Source: Adineta vaga (lineage: Eukaryota > Rotifera). From it: DNA of 64,000 nucleotides. The notes below the pieces were generated by a model. The model made no database searches and was not told the origin of the DNA. It saw only the letters and a list, made by a program, of their open reading frames with translations. The translations under genes were made by a program, and so were the position numbers. Of the stretch, positions 1 to 11,115 are shown in pieces (the first letter of the stretch is position 1; each line of letters opens with the position of its first letter). The DNA lies in assembly GCA_021613535.1 (NCBI GenBank), contig CP075496.1, forward strand, positions 992,001 through 1,056,000. Direction: 5' to 3'.

Positions 1-2851
1 GATACTGATCGTGGAGGGTGAAGTTTCATTGGGTTGTGAAGTATCTGAGGGAGATTTTTGCAATGAAACAGTTTCTTAATAAAAAAAAAGAATAGATAGA
101 ATTTTAATGGAATGAGGATTGAAATAAAACCTTTTTCTGATAGAGTTTCATCATTTTGTTCTTCATTTGTTGGTGTAAAAATATTATCTTGAATTGTTTG
201 TTGTGATAATGTTTGTGCCATTATCTGTTCGGATGGTGATTCAACATCAGATGATGATTGAGATCGAACAACTGTTGATCGACTACTACTGTTGGTTGGT
301 GATGGCAGTTGTTTTGTTGTATCAGTATGAATTGTTGTAACTGATGATGGAATAAAAACTGAAAGTGGTGTTACTATTGGTACTTGTTTATCGTCGAGAA
401 AGGTTTCAGTACAACGAATAAGTGAAGTAAGATTCATCGTTGGATCAACATTCGGTAATTCACTAATAAATAAAAGAATTATTTTATTGAAATAGAAAAG
501 ATTGTATACCTTTTCTGTTCTTTTATTTCAGGAAATTTCTCGAATAATTCATCAACTTCTGTTAAAGTTATATCAGGTAAATTTGTATCCAATGATGGTA
601 ATGGTTCTTTCTATAAAACAAAAATGATTCATTTCATATTTAAAGATACGAATAAAAACAAAAAAGAGAAATCTTACAATAAAAAATGTTGGTATCACTT
701 TAAGAGCAGGTAACAGATTGAAAAGAAAATGTGGTTCTATAAAAAAAAGAAAAGAAACAGAATTGTAATCTAAATAGAAAATAAATTCAATAAAACTTAC
801 CATACTGCTTAATAAACTGTTCTCTTTTGGAAACTTCATCATGATGAATATTTTTTGATTCACGATGAATTGTTACAGAAAACTAAAAAGAAGAAAATTT
901 TCATTCGAAGACAAAATCAACGAAAACAAACTTGATTAAAAATATTTGAATATTGTTTTCGTCGAACACATTCATGTAAAAATGAATAATAAAGATGTGG
1001 TGCTTGATTTAATTGACGTAAAAATGCCATGGTTTTTCTTGTTCGATTTAATTTATGAATATATAACGATTGTTTTGCATCATAATCAACTAAATGTCGT
1101 TGAAGAAGCATCATATTTCTAAAAGAAAATCGAAATTAAAAAATATCAAATCAATCTTTACTCATACTTAAATCTTCGATGTAATTGATCAATAATATCT
1201 TGTTTAGATTTACGAATCTTTTTCTCAATTTCAATTAATTTATTATGTCTTGTTGCAATTTCATTTAAATTTTTCGAATGAATACCAGAGAGATCTTCGA
1301 TCAATGCTAGATCTTTTTGATTTGCAACACTCGAACTGAATTTTTGTCGTTGACTAACAAGATACTAAATCGAATAGAAAAAGAAATAGGAAAAAGAAAA
1401 TTTCAAAAATTCATTTATTTACATCAGCATAATCTTTTTGTTCATGTTGTACATGTTTTGCATTAACTAATTCAGTTTGTAAAAGTGCAAATCGTTCTTC
1501 AATTCCAATCATATGTTTTAATTCATGATTAGAAATTCTCTTCGATAAATCATCGATTTCATCATTCATTGATGAAAATAATTCATTATTACACTAAACA
1601 AATCAATATTAAATATTCATTTTTATCAAATAGTTCATTTACTTCGTCAATAATATGTGTACAACTATTGATAACATCATCTATTTTCATATTTGCTAAC
1701 TAAAAACATTAAAGTTATGATTATAAATTAAAATGATCATTCGTTTTTTTTTTACCTGAGCAGTAATCCATTCAAATAAAGACATTTCTCCAATCGATTG
1801 ACTTTCATTCTCATTCGATGGGAGAAATGTTGTACTTGTTGTTGCAGTTAAACTAATTGATGATGATGAAGTTGATGTTGATACATTTGATCGATTATAT
1901 ATTCCAGTAGAATTATCAATTGAGACGGTTAATTTATTTGGAAGTTTTAATTGATGAAGAATTTCAATTGAATGAGGTAAACTAAAAGAAATATTCAAAG
2001 ATTGTTCTTTAATTCACAAAAGAAGAAAAAAAGAGACAAACCTTTGGAAAAGTTCTAAATAAGATTCTCTTTCTTCTAAATAAACTTGATAGGAACGATC
2101 AAATGAATTTCGATTGAGTAAAAAACTCCTAAATTAGTAACGAATATTTTAAATGATGAAAAAAAAATGAAATAAAAGTAACCAACGAGAGTGTATCTTC
2201 AATATTTGCAATAACTGCCATCCATCCTTGATATTGTGCTTGTTGTTCTCGAATAAATTGTTCACAATTCTGAACAATTTTCTGTGCATGACGATTATAA
2301 TCCTATTAAAGAAAGAAAAGACAAATATAAATATTCGAAATTTCACATTTTTATTTGATTACTTGTGCAATATTTGCTCGTTGAACAATTGTTTCATATG
2401 TTGGTTTCATTTTTAACCACTTATTTATCGTTAGATCATCGATTAATGGCATACTATTTGATGTTAAAGATATAGATATTGGACGTGATCTTTCTAAATG
2501 TGATTTATCCAAAAGATAAATTGGATTTTCTTCCTAAAAGAACCATAAATTTATTTCAAATGTAAATAGTTTTCATTTAAACTAACTGTTCCAGCACATG
2601 TTTCACGTGTTTTCATACAGACTTGAACAGCATCATCATCTAATAATTCTCCTCCACTTATAATTAGAATTTGTTTCGATGGTGCAATACTATATTCACG
2701 TTCAATCGTTGATTTCAATGTTTTCACGCTAAAATAGTCGAATACAAACAAAAACTATCACAAACAAAATGATCAAATCTTACTCTTGAAATGCTAAATC
2801 AGTTTCAAATGTATAAGTTTCACCAATATCGACTCGAAATACATAAAGCAT
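1..2851 (-). CDS. RB1CC1: RB1CC1/FIP200-like autophagy scaffold, 5' part
   Basis: Scaffold of the ULK1/Atg1 autophagy-initiation complex, cytosolic; it recruits the kinase to forming autophagosomes. The start at 2851 gives MLYVFRVDIGETYTFETDL, matching the ubiquitin-like N-terminus of animal FIP200. Exon 1 is 2784-2851, exon 2 2588-2728 (with an ISGGELL segment like the human VNGGE), exon 3 starts at 2533 and reads NPIYLLDKSHLERSRP, aligning with human NPIFLFNK. Around 930-1110 the segment QAPHLYYSFLHECVRRKQYSNIF resembles the conserved APQ-type helical region. Introns are about 50-60 bp. The part at 1-430 is Ser/Thr-rich and probably disordered; the C-terminal coiled coil and claw domain lie beyond the left edge. 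The family is about 1,500 aa in vertebrates. Exon boundaries below 2500 were not all traced. Confidence 0.88.
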
Positions 2852-3414
2852 TCTTTGTTTTTTGTTTTTTTTTCTATTAATTATCACTATGTAAATTCAT
2901 TGAATAAAAATCAAGAAAAAAAATCTATAAAGAATATATACATATACAATCCTTGACTTTATTCTTAACAAATAGAATAGAACTGAACCAATGGATGTAT
3001 ATCTCAAGGTCAACTTCGTCCTTTTTTCACTAAAATTACGGTCAGGGAAGAAAAAACAGATGATAGATAATAGGAAAATTCATTGATGTTTATTTCATCA
3101 TTATCTTCATCATCATATGAAAGGAGAGGAAGAAGAAGGAACAATTGGATTTCTATTTGTCACCAATAGATTTCTTTGTAAGCAAAAAGAAAAAGAACGT
3201 GCGCGCCATCTGAGATGAACTTATCAAAATTACGATGTTTCACTATGTTACTCGAAACTTGTACTTAAATGAAAGAAAAACATATTCTTGCATCACTTTT
3301 TTTCTCTTTTCTTTTCTTCTAATTTATAGGTCGAAAACATCTGATCATAACGTGCGTTTTTGTTATTACGAACATGTGATGCAAAAACGCGTGATAGCAT
3401 ATAAGTATAACCAT
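2852..3414. other. Intergenic, 5' flank of the RB1CC1-like gene
   Basis: No convincing gene. AT-rich, with purine/pyrimidine runs and a short plus-strand reading frame at 3235-3456 without homology that I recognise. Probably holds the promoter of the minus-strand gene starting at 2851. Confidence 0.5.
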
Positions 3415-5420
3415 TTCCTATGCACTAATAAATTATTCCAGGCTCTCTCTGTTTAGTATCGTCATTCGATGTTTTTAAATATTAACAAATCATATTTGTC
3501 GGAGAATATTTTTTCATTTATTTGCAACAGTAAATGAACAAAAGAAAATATAAAGATACATGAGAATGAAGACTAATTGCTAGACTATATACTTGTAAAC
3601 ATGAAAAGAATTAAATTATTTATTTATTTATAGAAATTTCAGAAGAAACAAAATCAGAAGAATTAATGATCATTTCGTAAGACATACCAGCATGTCGAGC
3701 AGCTTTTAAAGCTTCATTTGCTAAAGAGCATGGAAAAGATAAATTTTCACGTGATAATTCAAAGGTTTATTCGGCTAAAATTAAACAAAAAAGACTATTA
3801 ATAATTCATAGTGGAGAAAAAGTGATTTATTTATGTAATTGTCTAGTGCGTTTAACACCATCAACAACTTTTAGTGAAGCGGTATCACATGCAGCACTAG
3901 CTGTATCGCTAACCTAAAACGATACACATACAATACATGAATTACAACGACAAATAGACAAGTCATTTTTCTATCATAAATTGTTGTGATATTCGACAAT
4001 GCTAAACGATTCGCCTATCAAGTCGGAAAAATTTGTCTAACGGTCAACAGATAGAGTGCAATAAATCTGATTCTCTTGTTAACTCTGTGTATTGTTACAT
4101 TAAACAGAAGATTCGTCGGTCATTGATCGTCTGATATGAAAAAAAGAGACTATAAATAGGTAGTCTTCTATATTTGCTGATCATTTCAGCAACAGATGAT
4201 TTCGGTAAGAATAGCTTCTTGCTAGATCATCATGCATTATGTTCCAGCGAACAAAGTAAGCATGTTTCTCAAATATATTTCTGACTCGACAAAGTTTAGT
4301 CTTTATACTATTGAAAGAATTGTTTCATCAGATTGTTAAGTACATGAATTTACTTAATCAAAACGGACTACACAGAGTAGAAACAGACGGATTATCCACC
4401 TATAAATAGATAATGAATGAATGAGATCGAGCGTTGTTATCAAATTTCGTTCTACTAATCGCTTATCTGAAGTAAGTCAATATAAAAGTCATGTTTTCTA
4501 AATTCAGTCATGCAAAAAATAACTCTAAATATTTTTTATTAATTATCTTCTAATCCTTTGTACTCGGCCGTTCAAACAACATTCTATAGTACCAAATTCT
4601 TCTGAAAAGGAATCTTTTTGTCGAAAAGAAACTCCATATCTACTAATCTATTTCGAACAAGCTTATAGTAGTTAAATAGAGTTCTTCAACGCAATAAATC
4701 TACGTTCATGTAGATTCATTGTAAAGCTTTAAAGATAAATCAAACCTGATATGGATGTTGACGAATGTCTTCTAATTGTTTGATCTTTCAATCAAATTCT
4801 CAATTCTTGTTCAGTATATGACTAAAAAATCATATTAAAAACTTTTTTTCATAGTGCGACACAAACTTCGCCGATTCGTTCATCAATGAGTAGCGATGAT
4901 GTCATGTGTTGGTCGATCGAGGTATATGTCATGGGCACAAGGAAAGAGAGCAATCGTTCTGCTCGTTCTCTGCCGTGGTGCAGCAATACATCAAAGGGAG
5001 ATTTGGTAGAAAGAAGACAAAAGATTATGCACTTGTAAATAATTATTAAAGATATTCGTATAATCTCTAATAATTAGTATGTTCATTTTAATTCTTGTTA
5101 ATTTTTACATTTCTTTATTTTAGAAGATATCCGAAAAAACGTGGACAATTCGAAACCATTTGCTTTTCACGCATCGTAAATAATTACATGTAAATTTGTA
5201 AAACTCACATCAATAATAGTAATAAATATTATCACAAATAAATAAAGAAATAAATAATCTAATATTTTATATGAATAAGTGTAAAATCGGAAATGTAATC
5301 AATATGATAAACTATCATATTCATGAACAGAAAAATCAATCAACAACATAGGATAGTGATATCTTGCTAACACGTACAATCCATTTTTTCACTTATTAGC
5401 GATGATTTATTAACGAAATT
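3415..5420. repeat. Decayed tandem duplication, copy 1
   Basis: Segments of this block recur in the same order and orientation at about 5690-7870. Examples: 3420-3640 (run from 'aataaattatt' to 'ttatttatttatag') versus 5705-6047; 4035-4110 ('cggtcaacagatagagtgcaa') versus 7470-7510; 5045-5250 versus 7570-7800. The copies differ by many substitutions and indels, so the duplication is old. It contains the broken LEA copy. Confidence 0.7.
3640..3925 (-). pseudogene. Broken copy of the LEA gene
   Basis: Matches the intact LEA gene (6042-7200) piece by piece. The 11-residue exon reading ANEALKAARHA is retained near 3700-3725. The last coding exon is missing exactly: sequence equivalent to 6046 is joined to sequence equivalent to about 6182. 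At 3845-3915 the start of exon 2 is fused to the end of exon 6 (reading roughly SDTASAACDTASLKVVDGVKR), so exons 3-5 are deleted. No signal-peptide exon and no start remain. The fusion point lies in similar 11-mer sequence, which suggests recombination between internal repeats. Confidence 0.8.
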
Positions 5421-5429
5421 TGAAATTGA

Positions 5430-5700
5430 ATTCTACTGTTTTTCGAAACTGAAGATGACATTGTCATTTTTGTTGATGTATAAACTGTTTCTAAACTATA
5501 TTGAATATAATCATCCTCTTCGTCATCGTTACTTGTTGTATCTGATGTAAGATTGGTCGTTGGAGGCGAAATTTTGTTTGGTTAGGAAATACCGGAGGAA
5601 AGTTCTTGTGTTGAAACAGTTTCTAAAAAAGAAGAAGATGCAGAAGATTGAAATCGAACCACTGTTGGTTGGTGATGGCAGTTGTTTTGTTATATTTAAT
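5430..5700 (-). pseudogene. Fragment resembling the RB1CC1-like gene
   Basis: Two stretches resemble the left end of the window: 5550-5630 resembles 1-90 ('gaaacagtttct' context) and 5635-5700 resembles 245-335 (shared 'ctgttggttggtgatggcag'). The 200 bp lying between these segments in the gene is missing here. It reads as a shortened, decayed copy of part of the Ser-rich region, carried along with the LEA duplication. Confidence 0.55.
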
Positions 5701-6041
5701 CATTCTCTGTGCAAAAATAAATTATTGAAGGCTCTCACTTTTCTCTCTCTATCTCTTGTCATTGCAACGAATAACAAATTGTATTTGTTGAAGAATGTCT
5801 TTTCATTTATTTGGAACAGTAAATGAACAAAAAAAAACAGAAAGAGAGAAAATTGTTTTCTTCTATACATATCGAGCGAGATTATCAAATACAAAATAAG
5901 ACGAAAAAAAAATCATGACGTTGCTTGAATAAAATACGACTAGTTTTGAAAGAAAAATCGACATCACAAAAAAATGAGAATGAACACGAATTGCTAGACT
6001 ATATAGTTGTAAACACGAATAGAATTGAATTATTTATTTAT

Positions 6042-7200
6042 TTATAGATCAGCATTTCGTTTAGCTTTTTGTGCTTTTTCACTGGCTTCTTCAGTGGTTT
6101 CTTTAGCTTTTTTCGATGCTTGTTTTCGTGTTTCTTGAACGTATTCAGTAGCGGAATCAATGGAATCTCCAGCTAAAAGAAATTTCATAAGAAACAAAAT
6201 CAAAATAATCAATAATCATTTCGTAAGACATACCAGCATGTCGAGCAGCTTTTAAAGCTTCATTAGCTAAAGAGAATGGAAAAGATAAATTTGATTAAAC
6301 AAAATAGATAAAAACAAACCTTTATCACGTGATAATTCAACGGTTTGTTCGGCTAAAATTAAACAAAAAAAACTCATTGTTAATTCATAGAGGAGAAAAT
6401 TTTATGCATTTACGTAATTGTTTAGCACGTTTAACACCATCAGCACCATATTCGAGTGCAGCTTCGTAGGCATCAGCACCTAAAAGTAAACAATTGTAAG
6501 AGAATAAAGAACTAGATTTTATATTTACCTGATTTTTGAGCTGCTTTAAGTGCTTCATTAGCTTTATCTTTTCCAACTTCAAAAGCTTGTTCGCCTAATT
6601 TTTGACCTTGTTTCAATCCTTCTTGTGCATATTCTTGACCAGTTTTACTAGCATCATTAGCAAAGTTTTGAGCTAAAAATATAACGTTTCATATTATCAA
6701 TAAAATCAAAATTATCTTTCTTATTATTACCTGAAGCTTTAACATCATCAGCTACTTTAGCTAATTTTTCTTTTGCTAAAATATCAAATGAAAACTTATC
6801 AATCCATAACCAAATCATTCTTATATTACTCACCAACATCAGCATATTCACCGGCTACTTTACCTAAAATATAAAATATCGTCGTGAAAACAGAGAAGAA
6901 AAATGACAATCATATATTTCTTACTTCCAGTTTCATAAGCTTGTTCAGCTTTATCTTTTATGAATTCTGCACCTTCAGCAACTTTTGGTGAAGCAGCATC
7001 ATATGCAGCACTAGCTGCATCTTTAACCTAAAACGATACACATACAATACATGAATTACAACGATAAATAGACATACCTTTTCAACAACTTTATCTTTTA
7101 AATCAGCAGCAGCATTAACTGCTTGTTCAGTTGCTGATTGTTTGGCAAATGTTGCCGAAATACAGAGAACGAGACATAGAATTGATAAGAATTTGTTCAT
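6042..7200 (-). CDS. Group 3 LEA protein with ER signal (desiccation tolerance)
   Basis: Late-embryogenesis-abundant protein, 235 aa from nine exons: 7078-7200, 6925-7027, 6834-6863, 6731-6775, 6529-6672, 6414-6479, 6320-6352, 6234-6266, 6042-6172. The N-terminus MNKFLSILCLVLCISATFA is a clear signal peptide. The mature chain is Ala/Lys/Glu/Asp-rich and made of degenerate 11-mers (KDKANEALKAA, SKKAKETTEEA). It ends in NADL, similar to the ER-retention-like tails reported for Adineta LEA proteins. Group 3 LEA proteins are disordered when wet, fold into helices on drying and protect membranes and proteins. Exons 6, 7 and 8 are 66, 33 and 33 nt, all flanked by phase-1 introns, so exons match one or two 11-mers. 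The exon 7 donor is GTTTG, a weak site. A broken tandem copy lies 2.3 kb away. Confidence 0.92.
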
Positions 7201-7400
7201 TGTCGAATTTTGAAGTAAATAAATCTGAATGAAAGAAAAAAATATACTAGAGTGTTAGAGTAAAGCATATTTATGAAGTAAAAAATAGAGAGAAAAATGC
7301 GTCGTCTTGATCACGTGTTGCCAACTAAGTGAATAGACCGTGATGCATCAGAGGCGGTTGTTGAGTGCAACTTATATCAACTAAGTGATGCGTTGCACCA
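7201..7400 (-). promoter_or_regulatory. Putative LEA promoter region
   Basis: Upstream of the LEA start there is a TATA-like ATAAATATGC around 7268-7280 (minus strand), a CACGTG E-box at about 7312-7317, the palindrome TGATGCATCA near 7340-7350, and 'caactaagtga' repeated at about 7321 and 7378. All seen by eye; function is inferred. Confidence 0.35.
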
Positions 7401-8034
7401 ATCGTGAATATTCTTTTATAGATGTCGCGTTTCATAATAAACGGATTTTTACTTGTATCACTTTTGTGTACGGTCAACAGATAGAATGTAATAATGAGAC
7501 TGTCTGTTGAACTCTGTGCATATAAAAAAGGAAAACTCGAAAGAACGAAGAAAAAAAAGTGATATAATCGTTCCTATTAAAAATATTCAAATAATCTCTA
7601 GTAATTAGTTTGTTAATTTTCGTTTTTGTTAATCTTTATGCATTCCTTTCTTCTAGAAAATATCGAAAAGAGAACTGAGTTCTATCCGTTTTATGATTTG
7701 CTTTCTACTCATTTCTCAATAATTAGATCATATCTAAATATCATATCGACAGTAGTAACAAATAATTTCACAAATAAACAAAAAAATATTTTATATGAAC
7801 GAGCGTAATATCTGAAACGGTACAATACGTTTTTTTGCTTTTGTTAATCGATCGTTTAATAAGAAAAGTTAATGGGTTAAGGTGCTGAAATAAAAAAATT
7901 GTATAATTGATCATCTCCTCAATATTTCTTCCTATGTAAAAGGCACAGTAGAAAACGTTTCTGCTTGTACGCTAAGTCAAGATCGATGTACAAGCTGATT
8001 GCATGGTGGATTGAATAATTTTCATTCTTATTTT

Positions 8035-8180
8035 AATAGAAATACAGATGATTATTCACTTTTCCCCAGCTCATCACCATCCACAGAGAAGTTATTATTC
8101 AATTCTAACAATTATTTTATTCTTTGCATTCTAGTTATCATTATTGCTTGGTTTATTTTATTGAATTTTTTATTATAATT
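8035..8180 (+). repeat. Dispersed repeat, copy 1
   Basis: From 'aaatacagatg' to 'ttattgcttg' this aligns with 20795-20935, roughly 70% identical by eye with small gaps. No coding potential seen. It may be a decayed transposon piece. Confidence 0.45.
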
Positions 8181-8675
8181 TCTGAATAATTAACCACAGT
8201 ACAATCATAGAGATATTTATATTGTATATGATCATCACAGTTCTATCAAATACTATGCTCTTATATGTATTAACGAACTAGAGACGAGAAGGAAGAGCGA
8301 CCGTCTGAATTTAGAAGAAATATCGCTTGCGTTTCCTTGGATCACAAAGAAGCCTATTCTTATACTCAGTAACTACTCATCGAATCGGATCTCATCTCAT
8401 CTCATAATAAAATTTTTGCTTAGTGGAAACAGCAAAATTGCACTCTGGCTTTTGATTATGAGCTTTCAAAGTATTTTCGTCTCATATGATTTAATCTAAA
8501 ATAGAAACAACTCATGCGTTGGATACGATTAAAAGTGGTTACTAAACACTTCAGATAATATTGTTTTACGTGAAAGATATTTTATATCGTCTGATGTTAC
8601 TAGATTTATTAGATAGTTTTCTTTCTATTCTAGAACAAATCTGTGATATTAATTCGTTTTGATTTGTATAGGTAT

Positions 8676-8789
8676 ATGTCTCGTCGTGGTAGTATCAATA
8701 ACTTTGAAATGACAATCAGTTCATTACAAGTCGAAGTTAAATATTTACAAAGTTTGAATGATAATCAGCTAACATTAATCAATAACTAA
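8676..8789 (+). CDS. Short coiled-coil-like reading frame, 37 aa
   Basis: Starts MSRRGSINNFEMTISSL and ends TLINN with a stop. A TTGTATAG acceptor-like site lies 5 bases before the ATG. Heptad-like leucines are visible. It may be the last exon or a remnant of a larger gene; no family recognised. Confidence 0.2.
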   Translation: MSRRGSINNFEMTISSLQVEVKYLQSLNDNQLTLINN

Positions 8790-9460
8790 AAATGTAAATA
8801 AATGAAGACGGGAGAGCAGTAGAAATTAAATTAGAAAAGAAAGCGAGGACTGTTGCAAAGATCATATTAAAAAATTCGATTTTCATCTCGAACAGAAATA
8901 AAAGAGAGCTATTCGAGCTTTCGTGCCCTTTCAGGAACACATCATCAGGAGCTTTATTGTGAAAACAAAATGAAAATGTGATGAACATGTACAATGTGTA
9001 TAGTAAGGGTGGGTGTGGGTGTGTCGGTGGGATTCATGATTAAATATACCCCATCCACACCTACCCCAAGATTCGGAATACAGCTTCCATGAAATTACAA
9101 AAATATTATGGAACCGATCGTGTCGGCCCCGGATTTTTACATATGGGAGCTTATTTACATTTAAAGTAAATCATTTATTCAGCCAACACAAATAATATTT
9201 ATTTCGCAACTTCGTGTCGGCTATATGTTACCAAATCAATTTCCCATGCCTCAGGTTTTTATTCTTTGGTTTATTTATTCACGCTATATTAGATCTGGTG
9301 TCATTTGTTTTACAAGAATTCGGAGTTTTCTTGATCGTACAGTCACAGCATACATGGTTTCTATTTCTTTATATATAGTTGTTAAAATATCAGTTAGCAT
9401 CCAACGATGTAACTGAATAATTCTTTTGCTCGTATTTTTAGATCAACAAATATAATAATA

Positions 9461-10084
9461 CAGTAAAACTTCCCATATATGGGTACTCTTCGGACTTTTT
9501 CAAATCGCCCATTTAATGGAAGTGCCCTTGTTATAGAGGTTTTTATAAAAGGCATACATAAATCTTCTCTCCAGTTTGCGAGACAGGAACTAGTCGTACA
9601 TATTTATAATCAATGTTATTTCTCCTTCAGCTTATCAGTATTTTATTCTAGTCATCAGAGATGTTGTGCCTAACTAAGTTTATTTTTTATTTTGACCTTC
9701 TTATCAAGCGTAAGAAAGTTATGTGCGGTCATTGGTAGTTGATTTCATGTCATAATGTGCATTCACCTACCTATTAATACACTCTTATTATTGAATACAT
9801 AATAAGAGATGTATAGATGTGTACTAATTTTTCTCTCACGTCGGACGAGTTGTTCGTTTATTTTATTGACGGAACAAAAAATGATTCATATATTAAGTAT
9901 GTGCCCATGTAAGAGAGGTTCAACTAGACAAAATGGACTAAAACTAGTGCCCACTGCTCAGAAGTGGCAGGTGCCCTTGTTATAGAGGTTCATTTCCAGC
10001 AAAAACGTGTCGGTCGTTCTGCTAAGTGACCACATAGGCGAGGTGCCCTTGTTACAGAGGTGCCCACATAGAGAAGTTCTACTG
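9461..10084. mobile_element. pogo/Tc1-like MITE with CAGTA inverted ends
   Basis: The left end (9461-9483, CAGTAAAACTTCCCATATAT...) and the reverse complement of the right end (10063-10084, CAGTAGAACTTCTCTATGTG...) are inverted repeats. Both ends are flanked by TA (9459-9460 and 10085-10086), the target duplication of the Tc1/mariner superfamily. 'gtgcccttgttatagaggt' or close variants occur near 9520, 9971 and 10041, close to the ends. No transposase frame is visible, so the 624 bp element would depend on another copy. Confidence 0.75.
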
Positions 10085-10479
10085 TACTTACGAAAAGTGA
10101 TTCATATTTCTTTCAAACAAGGTTCCTAGCTGCAACATGAACGTCAGATCTTTTATTTTTGTACTCGTGAATTTTTTGTAAAATTGATTTTATTTTTCAG
10201 ATACTAGGTTAGATTTTACAAATAAATAACACTTCATTCCATTAGATAACAGATCATGAATACTCATTTAACTATATAGGCACTAAAGTTAAAAACATCC
10301 ATATTATTAACATATACTTCAGTATTATCACGCAGTCAATTCATATTCATCCCATCAATATACAATTCATAAATGAATGTTGATCGATCGGTTGTATGTT
10401 TATTCCCTTCTCTGAAAGAAAGGGTTATATGCTTCTTAAATAGGGTCGTTAAAATGCTTAAAGTTTGTTTGTTTGTCCA

Positions 10480-10785
10480 AGCCAATCAGGTGAAAGCAGC
10501 GTAAAAATCGATGAAAACTTACCCCTGGTCATCGGACAACGATTTGTCATATGTAATCGAGATCGAGGAATACGAATCTTGGATTACTTTCCCAAAAATA
10601 TTTTTCTATGAACCATAATTAATTAATTGTTATTTCTTATTTGTCTAATCCAGTCCGATTGCAGCAATATAAAAATTCATGAAAACTTACTAATAATCAT
10701 CTGTAAATGATTTACCCAAAAGTAATCGAAGTCGAGGATTTCAAATCTGATGTTAGCTTTTCATAATTCTAATCAATTATTATAA
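10480..10785 (+). repeat. Diverged two-copy tandem repeat, about 165 bp unit
   Basis: 10495-10580 and 10660-10755 align: both run 'gcag..taaaaat.gatgaaaactta' through 'gtaatcga.gtcgagga' to 'aatct'. Function unknown. Confidence 0.6.
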
Positions 10786-10904
10786 TTATTGCGAAACTGA
10801 AAATAACCTGTTATTAAGCATAAAAGAAAAAATTCTGACTGTGAATTCTTTAATAAAGCTACTGGGTTCATTGAAGAAATGTTTTTTCAGTTGAAGTTGA
10901 GGGT

Positions 10905-11115
10905 GTGGGTCTGCAAGGGGGAAAAAGCGGATCCTGGATACCGAAATCCTATAAAACTTTCGGACCCTCATGGCTCCCCATAAATCCTGGCATCTCAAAA
11001 AGGCTGACTCTCGTGAATCCTGAAAGATACTCTTGGGTTATCATTGGTCATCATGAACTGTGTGATCGCAGGAACTATGAGGATCCAGGATCCGTCTTTT
11101 CCCCCTTGTGTGGAT
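10905..11115. mobile_element. Short foldback element
   Basis: The left arm at 10914-10940 (CAAGGGGGAAAAAGCGGATC...) matches the reverse complement of 11083-11107, including the paired GGATCCTGGAT. Further out, GGTGTGGGT on the left and ACCCACACC at 11149 may extend it. The interior of about 140 bp has no coding sense. Target duplications not resolved. Confidence 0.6.

Larger units (their letters stand above)
5701..7870. repeat. Decayed tandem duplication, copy 2
   Basis: Counterpart of the block at 3415-5420. This copy holds the intact LEA gene. The order of shared segments is conserved, but LEA exons 1, 3-5 and 9 are present only here. Confidence 0.7.
7871..9458. other. Gene-poor stretch
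   Basis: No supported gene except a tiny reading frame at 8676-8789. At 9006-9030 there is a short TG/G-rich tract (GGGTGTGGGTGTG) and at 9045-9065 its complement-like C-rich tract. 8035-8180 resembles 20795-20935 (see repeat). Confidence 0.5.
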
